From: Hygrocybe punicea
Taxonomy: Eukaryota; Basidiomycota; Agaricomycetes; Agaricales; Hygrophoraceae
Length of the DNA: 64,000 nucleotides
Reading direction: 5' to 3'
Assembly: GCA_963556145.1 (NCBI GenBank)
Contig: OY744465.1
Location: 5,704,001 to 5,768,000, forward strand
The position numbers and the translations under genes are program-made. Each line of letters begins with the position of its first letter. The first letter of the stretch is position 1. This document shows, piece after piece, positions 11,793 to 23,439 of the stretch. The notes under the pieces were generated by a model that ran no database searches, was not told where the DNA came from, and was given only the letters and a program-made list of their open reading frames with translations.

Positions 11793-13156
11793 CTAAACAT
11801 TTGCTGTAGCAAGGACTAAAAGATCAAAAGCATCCATCAAAATGTGTAGGTCATCCTGCACATACAGTGGCCTCTCCTTTTCCTGTTTCTCAATCCACTC
11901 AGGATTGTACATCTTCCGTGGCAAACCGCTCAGTGCCGCCAATTTGCCTGTTTGTGTGGTTTTGACCCTTGGTGACAGCTTTGCTCCCTTGGTACCATGA
12001 ATCCCCTGCATGTCTCCAGCATTGTCAATGAGTTTGAGGTAATCAGATATCTCTGGTGCACGCCATACACAGGGCTTGATGCGAAACACCGACATCACAC
12101 GCATGCCCAATTTCTCGGCGCCTACCTCCTCTGACGACATACCATCGACAGACAAACATTTGAGGATCTTTCGGAAGTACTTCCATGTTGACAGATCGAT
12201 AGCCTCATTTCTTGCTTTTATCTGGATCACCATCTCCACTGTCTTCATCCTCTTATCCAGTTTCTGTCACCAGGTTAGATCACAACTTGCCTATGAAACT
12301 CATGAACTCACTCATTTCTGAAGTGATCTGCTGTTAGTGTCAGACATCCTCCTCTTGTAATACGACTCAACACGTGTTGTAACCTGCTCAGGCCCCTCAA
12401 TCTCACCACTTGCAGAGTTGAATTGAAGTTGGACTAGGGCCCAGGCTTCCTGTGACCCCTTGAGCTGACTCTGCAGTTCCCCCATGATATACGCCTCAGA
12501 AACATCGGGAAGGCCCCATCCGCCCTGTCGAGCTCGTGCCTCCAATATGAGGCAGTAGATCCATTTCAAGATGATAGTGTTCCACCGTGATCTGAGATAT
12601 CCATGGCCAAAATCAAGCTGCATGTCCTCCCCTGGCCCATTGCCTTTGCCCGTGTTGCAAGCAGTGACAGCTTCATTGTCAGATGGGGTGTAGGAAACAA
12701 AATCGTTGAACATGGCTGTTTTGAATAGATGTCTCCACACCTCCTGTATCGCTTTCTGTCAAACCCAGTGGTCGGTTTCTCGGTTAGTCAATGAGTGGAT
12801 ATCACGAACCTTTCAGGCACAGTCATCGTCAGGGCTCATCATAGCTTGCTGTGCTTTAATCACCATTGCTCTTGTTCTCCTGGAATTTTTTTCTTCCTAC
12901 AATTGCCTACAACGATTACCCCCTCATGATTCAGTCGCCTCAAAACCTCCTCCACAATTAATGACACAGCTCTGACTGACTGGGTTTTCTGGGTCAAATG
13001 TCGCAATGGGGGTGGGGATCTCATCAGAGGGGATCTCGTCGGAATTTGTCCCACTACTTGTTGCCACAGCTGGCATCGTGCTTGGAGGAGCCGGTCTGAG
13101 AGGGACAATTGGGATATCCGTCTGTTGGCTTCTGATGAATTTCTCTTTTGCTTCAA
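11793..13156 (-). CDS. Transposon-associated accessory protein, function unknown
   Basis: Open segments 13156-12860, 12740-12312 and 12248-11793 appear to be exons of one gene ending in LDAFDLLVLATANV-like sequence and a stop at 11793. Visible blocks are RRMSDTNSRSLQK, then a basic helical region, a SVDGMSSEEVG block and VFRIKPCVWRAPEISDYLKL. From memory, proteins with a DGMSSEE block followed by a VFR..W.xP block occur beside DNA transposons in Agaricomycetes. It shares strand and neighbourhood with the TNP2 gene, so it may be that element's second gene. No catalytic residues are evident. Confidence 0.55.
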
Positions 13157-13208
13157 GTCCTTGTGCTAGTGTTGCCTAAAACCGGTCGACCAGGAAAGCT
13201 GATCCTGG

Positions 13209-13323
13209 TCCTGAACTTTTTATGCACAACCAGGGGTTTCCTAGGCTCTTATTTTGTAGCCCTGGTCCATGGCTACAAAATAAGAGCCTAGGAAACCCCT
13301 GGTTGTGCATCAAAAGTTCAGGA
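13209..13323. repeat. Near-perfect 57 bp-arm inverted repeat (hairpin)
   Basis: The left arm (13209-13265) and right arm (13267-13323) are reverse complements with about three mismatches and essentially no loop. The arm contains ACAACCAGGGGTTTCCTAGG and CTCTTATTTTGTAGCC. In DNA it could extrude as a cruciform; if transcribed it would fold as a long hairpin. It directly abuts the C-rich minisatellite. Confidence 0.95.
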
Positions 13324-13337
13324 CTGGGAGCAGCTTT

Positions 13338-13600
13338 TCCTTCTCCCACTCCCACTCCCCCTCCCTTCTCCCACTCCCACTCCCCCTCCCTTCTCCCACT
13401 CCCCCTCCCTTCTCCCACTCCCCCTCCCTTCTCCCACTCCCCCTCCCTTCTCCCACTCCCCCTCCCTTCTCCCACTCCCCCTCCCTTCTCCCACTCCCCC
13501 TCCCTTCTCCCACTCCCCCTCCCTTCTCCCACTCCCCCTCCCTTCTCCCACTCCCCCTCCCTTCTCCTCCTCCCACTCCAACTGCCTTCCCCCACTCCCA
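13338..13600 (+). repeat. CTTCTCCCACTCCCCCTCC minisatellite
   Basis: More than ten head-to-tail copies of a 19-20 bp unit CTTCTCCCACTCCCCCTCCC, with CCCACT-only variants at both edges. Polypyrimidine on the plus strand and purine-only on the other, so triplex or slipped structures are possible. Long open frames on both strands here come from the repeat and are not genes. Confidence 0.95.
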
Positions 13601-13689
13601 CTCCCACTCCCATACCCACCCACACCCACTTCCAGTCCCAGTCCCAGTCCCAGTTCCACTCACACTTACCTTCCTTCCCCCCATCCCCT

Positions 13690-14105
13690 GTATTATTTAA
13701 TTATGTATTTGAATAAAATAAGAATTAAATTGATATTGCCATTCTAAGTAATAGTGAGTGTATGTTTACTGATTCCAATTGAGATTTGAGTAATATTAAA
13801 TAAAAAAGGCACAAAATTCCAAGTGAGGTGATTTCTGATTGTGATATGAATTTTGTTTGGGAATAAGTAGCTCATGTGAGAGATAAAGCTAAGAGTGAGA
13901 TATTGTGCATTTGCAAAATGAGAATGTTGTAATTTTGGTATTACCTGTGCTTTGAATTATTGCATTTCAAATTATATTACATTTCTGTGATGAACACACT
14001 GACACAGTTGCTTTACTTGATATTGCAGTTTCTGAATAGATGTTGGCTTCAGCTGTTGTGAGCTCTGTCAATGTTGTCAACATTGAGAGTGTTATGTTGC
14101 TCAAT
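13690..14105. other. AT-rich spacer, no gene seen
   Basis: AT-rich sequence without a supported reading frame or recognisable repeat. Confidence 0.6.
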
Positions 14106-14109
14106 CCTG

Positions 14110-14700
14110 TGGACCAACATGGACCCACATTACAGCAAGAGCTGGACCCTGGTTGACCCAAACTGGCAGCTAGAGCTGGACCTGGGCCAAGGCAGTGCTG
14201 CAGCAAAGGCTGGACTGGGGTCAACCTACCCTGCAGCAAGAGCTGGACCTCATTCAACCCAGTGCTACAGCAAGTGCTGGACCCTGGTCAACCCAGTGCT
14301 GGAGCAAGAGCTGGACCCTGGTCAACCTACCCTGCAGCAAGTGCTGGACCCAGATCGACCCAATCTTGCAGCAAGTGCTGGACCCTGGTCAACCGAGTGC
14401 TGCAGCAAGAGCTGGACCTGGTTCAACCTAGCCTGCAGCAAGAGCTGGACCCTGGTCAACCTACCCCACAGCAAGTGCAGGACCCTGGTCGACCTGATCC
14501 TGCAGCAATAGCTGGACCCTGGTCAACCCAATCCTTATGGAATTGCTGCCATGGGTTAACCTGCCCCATGGTATGGCTGACAGTGGGTTGACCCACCCGG
14601 CAGCCATTTATCAGCAAGAGCTGTCCCTGGGTTAACCTACCCCACAACATTTCCACAGCAAGAGCTGCCCTTCGGGTTAACCTACCCTCCAGCAAAGAGC
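14110..14700 (+). repeat. Degenerate ~33-36 bp minisatellite
   Basis: About fifteen imperfect copies of a unit containing CAGCAAGAGCTGGACCCTGG followed by tcaacctaccctg. Copies diverge by 10-25 percent and the 3' copies drift most. A weak reading frame (QELDPGQP-like) runs through it only because the unit is close to a multiple of three. It merges directly into the broken hAT coding relic at 14720. Confidence 0.9.
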
Positions 14701-14719
14701 TGGGCTATGTGTACCTACC

Positions 14720-15742
14720 ATTTGCAGCTCTTGCTGCAATTGGGTTGCCTGAAACGACTGCGTCTACTGATTTAGCATCTTTGCAATTCGGTGGCATGTA
14801 CACAGGAATACCAGCCTTACATCCCTGGACACCATGGATGGTGATGGGAATCATGGGATGTAGTACTCTGGCCATCATGTCTTCACCAACGTATGAAATT
14901 TGGGATCACTAACGATATTGAAGGGTCTCAAGTTCTCACAAACCCAACATACAATCTCAGCTCTGTTATTGTCAGTCTCCACTGGGCAGTTGCAGGAATA
15001 CAATGGCCACTCACTTGGTCTCGGTTTTGGTGTGCTGGTGATGTGAATAGGTAACCGCCCCTTTCTTTGTTCACTCAAAGACAGCTGTAATGGAACCAGT
15101 GGTCTGCAGGGGTTTGACAATGTTCTCGTGTGCCTCAGCAGCCGTCTTGACAGTTCCTGCAACCTCAATAGCCTTGGCTCCCCAGCAAGACTTCACGTGT
15201 TTCCTCAAATTGCTGGTCGACTTGGCATCATTCTTGTCTAGATAATGGCAAATACGTTGCTTGCAACCCCTGGCAGCACACCTAAAGCTATGGTAGCGGC
15301 AGCCCCCTTCATAACCAACATTGGAGATGGGGTCATAAAATGCATAGACAGGAGCATTCCATGCTTTGCTAAGTTCTAATCACTGGTTGATAGTGGTTCA
15401 CTGGCATGGATTAGTAGGGACTCACCAAGTTCGGCCTCAGAGCTCTCGGCCTCTGACTTGGCTCTGGAGTGTTCTGTCCCAGCAGTGGCAGGCTCATTGG
15501 CATCATTGTCCATGATGACCTCGACAGAGCTTCAGCAAGCTGTGTGCCCTACAGTCCCTATGATGGACTGAGACGATGTTGCTGATGCAGTGCCACCATC
15601 TGCTGAACCAGACACTCCATGTGAGGACCCTTTCTGTACTCGTTTTGAGGCTGGATTCTCAACTGGTGAGGAAGCTCTCTTGCATTTGGTCCCAGCACTA
15701 ACAGGCTGAGTACATTTGGTTTTTTTTAGGGTGCTCAGGCAT
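14720..15742 (-). pseudogene. N-terminal fragment of a hAT transposase (BED zinc finger)
   Basis: Starts near 15742 (MPEHPKK) with a second Met at 15513 (MDNDANEPATAG). After a short intron it gives APVYAFYDPISNVGYEGG, then a BED-like zinc finger (FRCAARGCKQRICHYLDK..NLRKHVKSCWG) and a conserved AEIVCWVCENLRPFNIV block across a GTGAGT..ACAG intron. Nonsense codons lie at 15071-15073 (TGA where an Arg is expected) and 14875-14877. The catalytic and dimerisation domains are missing; the sequence is lost into the minisatellite to the left. It resembles the intact-looking hAT gene at 19508-22452 but is a different copy. Confidence 0.75.
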
Positions 15743-16199
15743 GGTGGTGGAGGGTTAGAAACTGGGAACTGGGACTGGTATGGTGACCCTATAAATGGCT
15801 CTGTAGCATGTGCTTGTGGCCTGGCTTGTGGCCGTTGAAGTGTGTGTCGTCATTGTTGAGATGTGCCTTCATTGTCTAGTAGTGTATTTGTAAATTATAT
15901 ACTGGCGGGTAGTGGCAGGTCCCGGTCCTAATCCGGTAAACCCATACCCACACCCTCGTGTACCCATACCCGTGACCCGTGCTGTAGCCTAGTTCCGAGG
16001 TGGATTGGTCAGGCAGTGGCCTGGGCTTGTTGTGTATTGTTATCAGGCAATTGCTATTATCCCTCGACCCTCATCTTCGATGTTGGTGGAATTACATTTA
16101 CAGCAGCAGGACTGACAACATCATGATCTCAGGCTAACTGCGGTGAGTGACACAGCAACTGCAGACCCATCAGTGCAAGGCTGCAAGCCTCAATTTTCA
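15743..16199. other. Spacer with a candidate hAT terminus at ~15890-15990
   Basis: No gene. Sequence near 15900-15990 (acccatacccgtgacccgtgctgtag) resembles the ACCCGTACCCG-type subterminal repeats of the hAT element at 19288-22995 and lies upstream of the hAT fragment, as its 5' end should. The exact terminus and target duplication were not found. Confidence 0.4.
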
Positions 16200-19100
16200 T
16201 TACTGTAGAGCGTAAACATGAATTGTCTTGTCCTCAGAGCCTGAAACAATCCTCCTGCCATCTGGAGAGAATGCAACTGAATAGATGTAAGAAGTATGTC
16301 CTCTGAGAGGCCTTGCCACCAGACATCCCTCCTCAACGTCAAACACCCATATCATTGTGTCATCACAACCAGATACGATCCACTGACCATTGGGTGAGAA
16401 TGCAACCGATCCAATGTAATACATATGTCCATTGAAGTGTGATTGGCCAGAGATGACTTTTCTGCTCTCTGCGTCCCATATGTGAATGGTTTTGTCGCCA
16501 GAGCTCGTGGCAAATTTTTTGCCATTGGGTGAATATGCCACAGACCAGACGCAACTCATGTGTCCGGTTAATGGCCCCAAAAGAACTGTATTCTTGTCCA
16601 CATCCCAGACTAAAATTGATTTGTCCCCAGCACCTGAAGTGATCCTCTTTCCATCGGGTGAAAATGCAACAGATGCGACTTCTTGAGTGTGACCTTTGAA
16701 TGGTCCCAATTTATTATACTCCGTTGATGCATTCCAGACTTGGACCAACTTATTGTACGACCCTGATACAATCCATTCTCCATCAGGTGAGAATTAGACG
16801 CAGTAGACAAGGCTTGAATGCCCTGTGACAGGGCCGAAACAAATATCACCAGTGTCCACATTCACAATAAATATTTCCCCCCGACTATCATCACCTCCAC
16901 CGCAAACAATCTTGTTGCTACAGCATGAGAATGCAACACTGTAAACCGGCAATGTGTGATGCTTGAAAGGGCCGGACATGGTTTTCCCTGTCTGCGAATC
17001 CCAGACTCGAACCATCTTGTCATAAGAGCCTGAGGCAATTAGCTTGCCATCGGGGGAGAATGCAACAGAAGAGACGGCATGTTCATGGCCTTCCAATGTC
17101 ATAGTATGTTCAAATATTGGAACTAAGTTTCGATAGGCTTTTGTATCCAATGATGTCGTGGCTGTCGGATATTTGGAGTACACGTCAGGGACAATCCAGG
17201 AGTATTGAGATAAGTACACACTAGAGTTGCCAGCGGCAACAGCTAACTTGTTCAGTGATTTCCAAAGATAAGAGGGTGACCATAGAGTTTGCGAAGACAT
17301 ACTCAACGAGGAGTCAGTTGACGTCTCCGGTGAGCTCACAGGAGACTGAGGGGGTGCTTCCAATGACTGTGCTGAGGGAGTGGGTGTAGAAGTTACATCA
17401 GAATCAACGAATTGAGACAACATGTCACAAATGGCCATGGCCATGGGCCTTTTCACAGCATCTTTCTTCCAACAGCACTCAACAAGTTCCCAAACGAGAT
17501 TGGGTAGTTGAAAAGTGTCATCATCATCAGGTCTCTCTGGTCAGATGTCTTGGTCCACAATGAGGTTGATCATCTCAGAATACGTGAGGTGACTGAGGGG
17601 AACCTCATTTGCATATATCTCCATCATCCAGTGAGGTAGAGTGTAGAATACAAAGCAATCAAACTCACCTCATAGGCTGTCATACTGAATGAGTAAATAT
17701 CGCAGGGTTTCCTAAGCGTTCCTTCCATCAAGCATTCTGGCGCCATCCAGTTGCAACTCCCAACCAAAGGAGATGTGTTGAGCTTCGCCATGTGGGTTGT
17801 GATGTCTGATTTGACACATGAAAGGCCAAAGTCACATAGCACCGCTTGCGCACTGTCGTCTATCAGAACATTAACCTGTGACAAAGTGTTCCATTGATTA
17901 CACGAAGCTATACGAGAGGTCATACATACCACTTTGAGATCACCGTGTATGACATTTCTAGAGTGAAGGTACACTAAACCATGAGAGATGTCATGGAGCT
18001 TGCAATCGCGTGAGTGCTACTCAGAGTAGGCTCAGCACTACATCTAAAACGACACATACCAGAATGACTCAATCGTAATCTGGATGGCGCTGAAGGTAAT
18101 TGTGAGCATTTCCATTCTGAAGGTAAGGCATGATAACGAAGGGCCTGTCATCCAGGATGTTTGCGCCAAGAAATTCTACAGATACCAGAAGTCAGGAAGG
18201 TAACACACAAAAGAAGGATACAGGAGTTGTGTATGTACAAATTATGTGAGGGTGTCTGAGGTTCAACCAGGTCTAGCCATTCGGGTCAAGATCCAGCGAG
18301 TACCCATGATTCTAAGAGCTTACGTTGATCTCGTCGCGAATGACCTATCAATGTTAATATGTTGGTGCTAAATCAAAAAAATGAGAGGAATTGTAGTTAC
18401 CTCAGTGTTGGGAATGATCCCTTGGTCAGTCTTGAACACTTTTATTGCGACTGGTGTCTTGTTCCACGTTCCTTTGAAAACTTGTCCACTATAATGCCAT
18501 TAGCTAACTCTGGACTCATCGACAAAGGAACCACAAAACATACAATCCGCCTGCACCTATGATAGGCCCGAAATTGACGTCGAAACATGTGATCGTCCAG
18601 CTATCCAATTCCACCTGGACGCCAGTAGTCATTGAGAGGTATTGCAAGCTGTGAAGGTAGAATTGTTGCTCTCTGTCTATGGTTGACCGCACGTTGGATT
18701 GTTTTTTCAATGAAGTTAATATCGCCATCATGTTGTTTTCCTGAGCATCTGCCCCCAAGGAACCGAAGAAATCACAACGTGCAACAGCATAATTATATTG
18801 AAAAACATTCACTCAATGCCTCCATCAAACTACCATGATTCGCTTCATCGTTCCAACAAGAGTTGCTGGTCGTTGGCCTGTGCTTCATTGTGTTTCAATT
18901 GCCAATCCTGAATGTTCAGAAGGGATGTTATCTGTAAAGGCACTATAAGTAGACTCCACAGCAGAAGCCGGGTGAACTTGCCTGGAAGGTGGCAACAGAT
19001 GCTAAGATACGACGGTGATACCCCTCAATCAACACGATCCTCCGCTCCTTTGTGTACAGACATTTAAGGAAGTTGTAGGATGCTTGCTGTTGCACAAAGT

Positions 19101-19287
19101 CAGAGACCTCGCGGAGTAAGCTGTGAGATCAAAGAGCAATCACATAACCATCGCAAACCATCTGCTTCAAACTGAGTACAGAAACCACTCACGAACACAA
19201 GTTGTCCAATGGAGCTGCCATTCTATCTTCTCGTAGTCAACCACTTTGATATTGACTGTCAAGGGTTTTCAGAAGCTGAGCGATCTC

Positions 19288-22200
19288 TAAGGTATCTCAC
19301 GGGTCAACCCGCGGGTCGGAGTTTGAAAACCATACCCGCACCCGTCAAACCCGTAACCATGGTGGGTATGGGTGCACATCGACCCGTAGCATATGTGGTT
19401 TTCTGCCAACCCACAAACATATATGGGTATCAAAATAACCGTGGGTAGTTGAATACCCACGGCAGCTTCACATAAAAGTGTAGTAGATACAGATCAGACA
19501 ATTAAAACTAATTCTCGACTACCTCAACATCTGAAAGCGCTCGCTTCTTTTTCGGCTTCACCACTTCACGGAGATCATTCATCAGGATCAGATCATGTCG
19601 GCCCCAAGAGCCAAGGCACATGTGAGCACGAATTGATGATGGTGAAAGCCTGTTGCGAGTGAATTGGAGAAGATGGCAGCCCTGTGAAAATGCACGCTCA
19701 ACGGCCGTTGATGTTGCTGTTAGAATCATCATCAGCATACAGATAGATAAAGTATTGCATCGCTCACCAGGGATGCTTAAATAATCTAACGCCATGCGGG
19801 ATAAATTGGGAAAAGTCCTCATATTGTTATGCCACCAGATGAGTGGGTCCTTCACGTTCTCAACAGGAAGGCGTAAATACTCATCGATTTCGGCGGCCTG
19901 ACTCCTCTTTGTGCCCACGGAGATATGTGCAAAGTCGGCAAATGAATTCCCATGCTCGTTCTTCATGCTGTTTGTGAGAGACAGATTGTTGAAACAAGGA
20001 GAAGGGCTTACCATAACAGCTTCAGACACGATCTGCTCACTAGTAACATGGCCTTCATATTTGTTGAGATATTCTTCGCGAACAAGGTTTTCAGCCATCT
20101 CAATCCACTCCTCCTCCCATTCATGCTGATGGAAGTACTCAAGCTTCAATCCTGGGTGAAGAACTTTGACAGAATGACCAGTGAACCACCAATGACATAT
20201 TGATAGATTTACCCATGGCAATCCGATATGCCGATGACAAATCAGTGAGAGAATAATAACAATTCATTTTCTTTTGAGCAATCTTCATTGCGGCCAGGAT
20301 GGATAGGTTTCCTTTGATTGGGGGTTCAAAGCACTGTTGAGACGATCCATTGCTGGTATGACAGCAACAATACTGGCCGAGTCATGGGAGAAGTATAATG
20401 TCGCCTTCTTGTATTGCTATCCAAGATATTAGTAGTAGTTGACCTCTGAATCATTAACTTACCTTGAGAACAGTTATTAAATCATCTACGACCTTCCAAT
20501 CACCCTCATCCAGTTCATACTTCTGTAACTTGAGACCTTTATTGGCCGTGATGGCATCAATAACTTTCCGATATTTCTGAGCAAAGGATAACATGTCATA
20601 GGTTGAATTCCAGCGCGTGACAACATCACACGGCATGAGGTTCGGCTTCATTATAAGATCCTGACATGTGCGCCGCCATGCAGGCAGGGCAAGCGTAGTC
20701 GAGTGAATTACAGCAAAAGAGAGTTGTCGAAGCTATGTCACACTGATGTCAGCGGTGAATAAATAGGGTTTAATCACACTTACCTTTGATACAGTCTCCC
20801 AGACCTCTGCGGTATCAGCCATCAAGGCCTCTCGTTCATGCTCACTCAGCATGTCTATCTCGTCAACACCATCCGACACGTCATCACCACCACCATCTTC
20901 TCCTTCTTCTTCTTCGTCCCCAAGATCCTCCTCGATATCGGGAACAGCCAACATGGGGCCGTCATCATTGGGTGGGCCGTCATCCGGGGTGTTGACAGAC
21001 TGCATGCCAGCATTAAACGGTTTGAGTAGGGTGTTTGCTGAGGGCTGCAGGGTGTGGTTAAAACACCATACCCGATTCTCTTCCTCAAATGAGTTTTCGA
21101 GTCGTGCCAATGTAACAGTCTGAGTATCATTTGACGAAGCATTGTCTGCATTAAAAGCAAGGATCTGTGAAAAAAAATTCAGCGTAATCTTGAACAGTAA
21201 TCACAATACGCAAACCTTATCCGTGAGCCCAAAACTGATGAGCATTTCTTGAAATGCATGTGCCAGGATGACACCCATATGGGACTCTGGTACTTCAATC
21301 ATGTCCAGAAGGAAACAGAGCATCTGGCCTTGATACTCAAGGTGCACTGTCCAGGCCACGAATGGGCGGTGGTTGGGTGACATCCAAGCATCTGTTCTGA
21401 AATGGACATGGCCTGGGTGCTCCTTCGGATGTGTCACTACCAATAGAAAAAAAAAGGAAAGGCACATCAACAAACTTTAAGAAGTTTCATAATCTGTTCA
21501 CGGCACTTCTCGTACGATGCTTTGATGTCACGAGAAATGGTCATCAGAGAGGGGAGTTCAAGTAGAGGGCGGCCTGCCATGAGCAGCTCACGGAGGGCCC
21601 GATCCGTGACAATGTTCGCTGGGCGGTTATTCTCGGTAATCCATTTGACCAAGAGCGCGCTACATTTTTAATAAAGTTTGGCACTTGACCACTCATATCA
21701 ATATAGAATGACGCTACATACCGGACTTCAGAATTGGTGTGAGAGCGGTGGGTATATTGAACCGGCTGTTGACCTTGGCGAGCGAAGATTGAAAAAATGG
21801 AGTGGCTCTGCGTGTGTTTGCCATTCACGGCGCTCATCACAGCCTCCTCCCCGAAACATCTCATGGTATGTTGCTTGAGATTGGCCGTGGAAGCCTTGTC
21901 CTTGGAGTCTTGGAAACGCCGAACGCCACCTGTACACGAGCGGCACTTGCAAGCGGCGCATGGGAAAAAATGACAGAGGCGACCTTCGTGGTACTGAATG
22001 GAGATGTCGGCCTTGAAAAAAGTGTAGATCGGTGAGTGCCAGGTTTTCTTGAGGGCAGCTGTGTGTGGATGAGAACTAGAATGTATGAACTTGATGATCC
22101 ACTTACCAAGGTCCCTCTCCAGGTCAACCTCCGAGTCGACATCCGAGTTGGACTCAATTTCAATCGCCTGAGACGCTGAACGTGTATGACTGGAGGGCGT

Positions 22201-22995
22201 TGAGGGATGATCAACATCAATGGGGCTGCTCGGATTTTCGTCGTCTCCAGGTGCTACTGAAGACCGCGAGCTTGCTGACAATGAATTTTTGAGTTTCTTG
22301 AAGGGGCACACAGCGGACTGAGCAACTTTCTTCACAACTTTGGTAACAGCAGCGGCCTTCTGAGAGAGACGAGATGCAGAGGAAGACTTTGAGATACGAG
22401 ATGCAGAGGAAGATATAGACTGCAGAGAGCGGTTGTCAGAAGTTTGAACCATTGGGGTACAACTGGATGAGACGTACCACTCGATTGGTGAAGCTTTTAT
22501 ATGTCCAAGCAAGCACGGCACTGAGTGCTCCTGGCCAATGGCCGCCGCTGATATTTTCTCCTAACTCCTGACAGCGCCCCAAACAAATCGGCCATGGTTC
22601 CATCACGAGAATTTGGCCGTCTGAATAAATTGGAAAAGCTACATGAGCCAACAGGGAGAGAGATCGGTATCGAATCATAAACGAACATTTGACAGAGAGC
22701 CAGGGCAGCCAATGGGGAGAGAGGGATCGGTATTGAATCGCATGCTGACAGATAAAGTGAGGAACAGAGGTGATAATGAAAAAAGGGGATAGGGATGCAG
22801 ATTTAAGGAACAAATGAAGGGAAATTTTTGACTATGTAGCAGGGTAGCAAAAGTGAAAGAAACCACCCCAAAAACCGTGGACCGCGGGTAAGGGTCACGG
22901 TGTGACCACAGGTTCCAAAATCAGACACCGTACCCGAACCCCTGTCACCCTTGGCCAAAAAACCGCAGGTAAACCCATACCCGTGAGATACCTTA
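19288..22995 (-). mobile_element. hAT element inserted in the MLKL-like kinase gene
   Basis: The 3708 bp element has inverted ends TAAGGTATCTCACGGGT and is flanked by gcgatctc (19280-19287) and gcaatctc (22996-23003), an 8 bp target duplication with one mismatch. The subterminal regions are packed with ACCCGTACCCG-like repeats. It carries one transposase gene on the minus strand, co-directional with the host gene it split. Removing the element and one target copy restores the host helical-domain frame. Confidence 0.93.
19508..22452 (-). CDS. hAT transposase, nearly intact
   Basis: Start chosen at 22452 (MVQTSDNRSLQ). A Ser/Lys-rich N-terminus leads to a BED-type zinc finger (FPCAACKCRSC..NLKQHTMRCFG, about 21950-21840). 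Next come the catalytic region with FRTDAWMSPNHRPF (about 21390), a VWCFNHTLQP block near 21050, an acidic insert, and MPCDVVTRWNSTYDML near 20630. The C-terminal hAT dimerisation domain is STAVERAFSQGCHLLQFTRNR (about 19720). Several short introns (for example GTAAATC..CAAAG near 20215-20165) restore frame. One frame slip near 20330-20345 may be a real lesion. It would cut and paste elements with matching ends; whether this copy is active is uncertain. Confidence 0.85.
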
Positions 22996-23439
22996 GCAAT
23001 CTCAGAGGCAAGGGCGCGCAGTTGGAGTTTGCTGGCATGGACTTGCAAGACCACGGACCCTATGTATCTGAAGACTGAAAAAGCTGTTGCAAGGTATGGA
23101 ACAGGAGCGAGGGCCAGGCAATGATGAATGATGTCCAGTGGTAGATGATGAAGGAGTTGTTGAGGGGGGATGATAGACACCTGCGCTCGACCCTGGGCCT
23201 AACTTTATCAGTATGACAGCCTAGCATTCAGTGAACGTTTGTTCTGTGCAATATATTCAACATTTTCGACCTGATATGAGTTACAATTAATTCGAGGAAC
23301 AACTGTCAACTTCAAAGTTACCAGATGTCACAAAAGACTTTTAGACATGGTTGCACTGATGTGGTCATCAGAAACGAAATTTGGACCATAACTGGAGTTC
23401 CGAGTCCTAAATTTATTTAGGCTTGGTCTTAATGTGACC

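Larger units (their letters stand above)
16200..23180 (-). pseudogene. MLKL/HeLo-like domain - protein kinase - WD40 gene, disrupted
   Basis: Minus-strand host gene starting at 23180. The helical N-terminus (LPLDIIHHCLALAPVPYLAT..) resembles MLKL-type four-helix bundles known from fungal proteins. It resumes left of the hAT insertion (QLLKTLDSQYQSG; QQASYNFLKCLYTKERR). The kinase follows: Gly-loop GAGGFGQVFKGTW formed across an intron (18544/18488), VAIK lysine, catalytic HGDLK, DFG in LCDFGLS, and APE in WMAPECL. The C-terminus has seven WD40 repeats (about 17120-16200), one full propeller. Damage: the hAT insertion; TGA at 19237, 18069 and 17541 where CGA is expected; TAA at 16794; and a frame slip near 18850. 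About twelve introns are readable, so it was not retrocopied. Confidence 0.85.

Noticed and set aside
13176..13716. Long overlapping Pro/Ser/His and Gly/Glu reading frames on both strands
   Set aside because: They are produced by the 19-20 bp minisatellite, are open in several frames at once, and have no non-repetitive domain.
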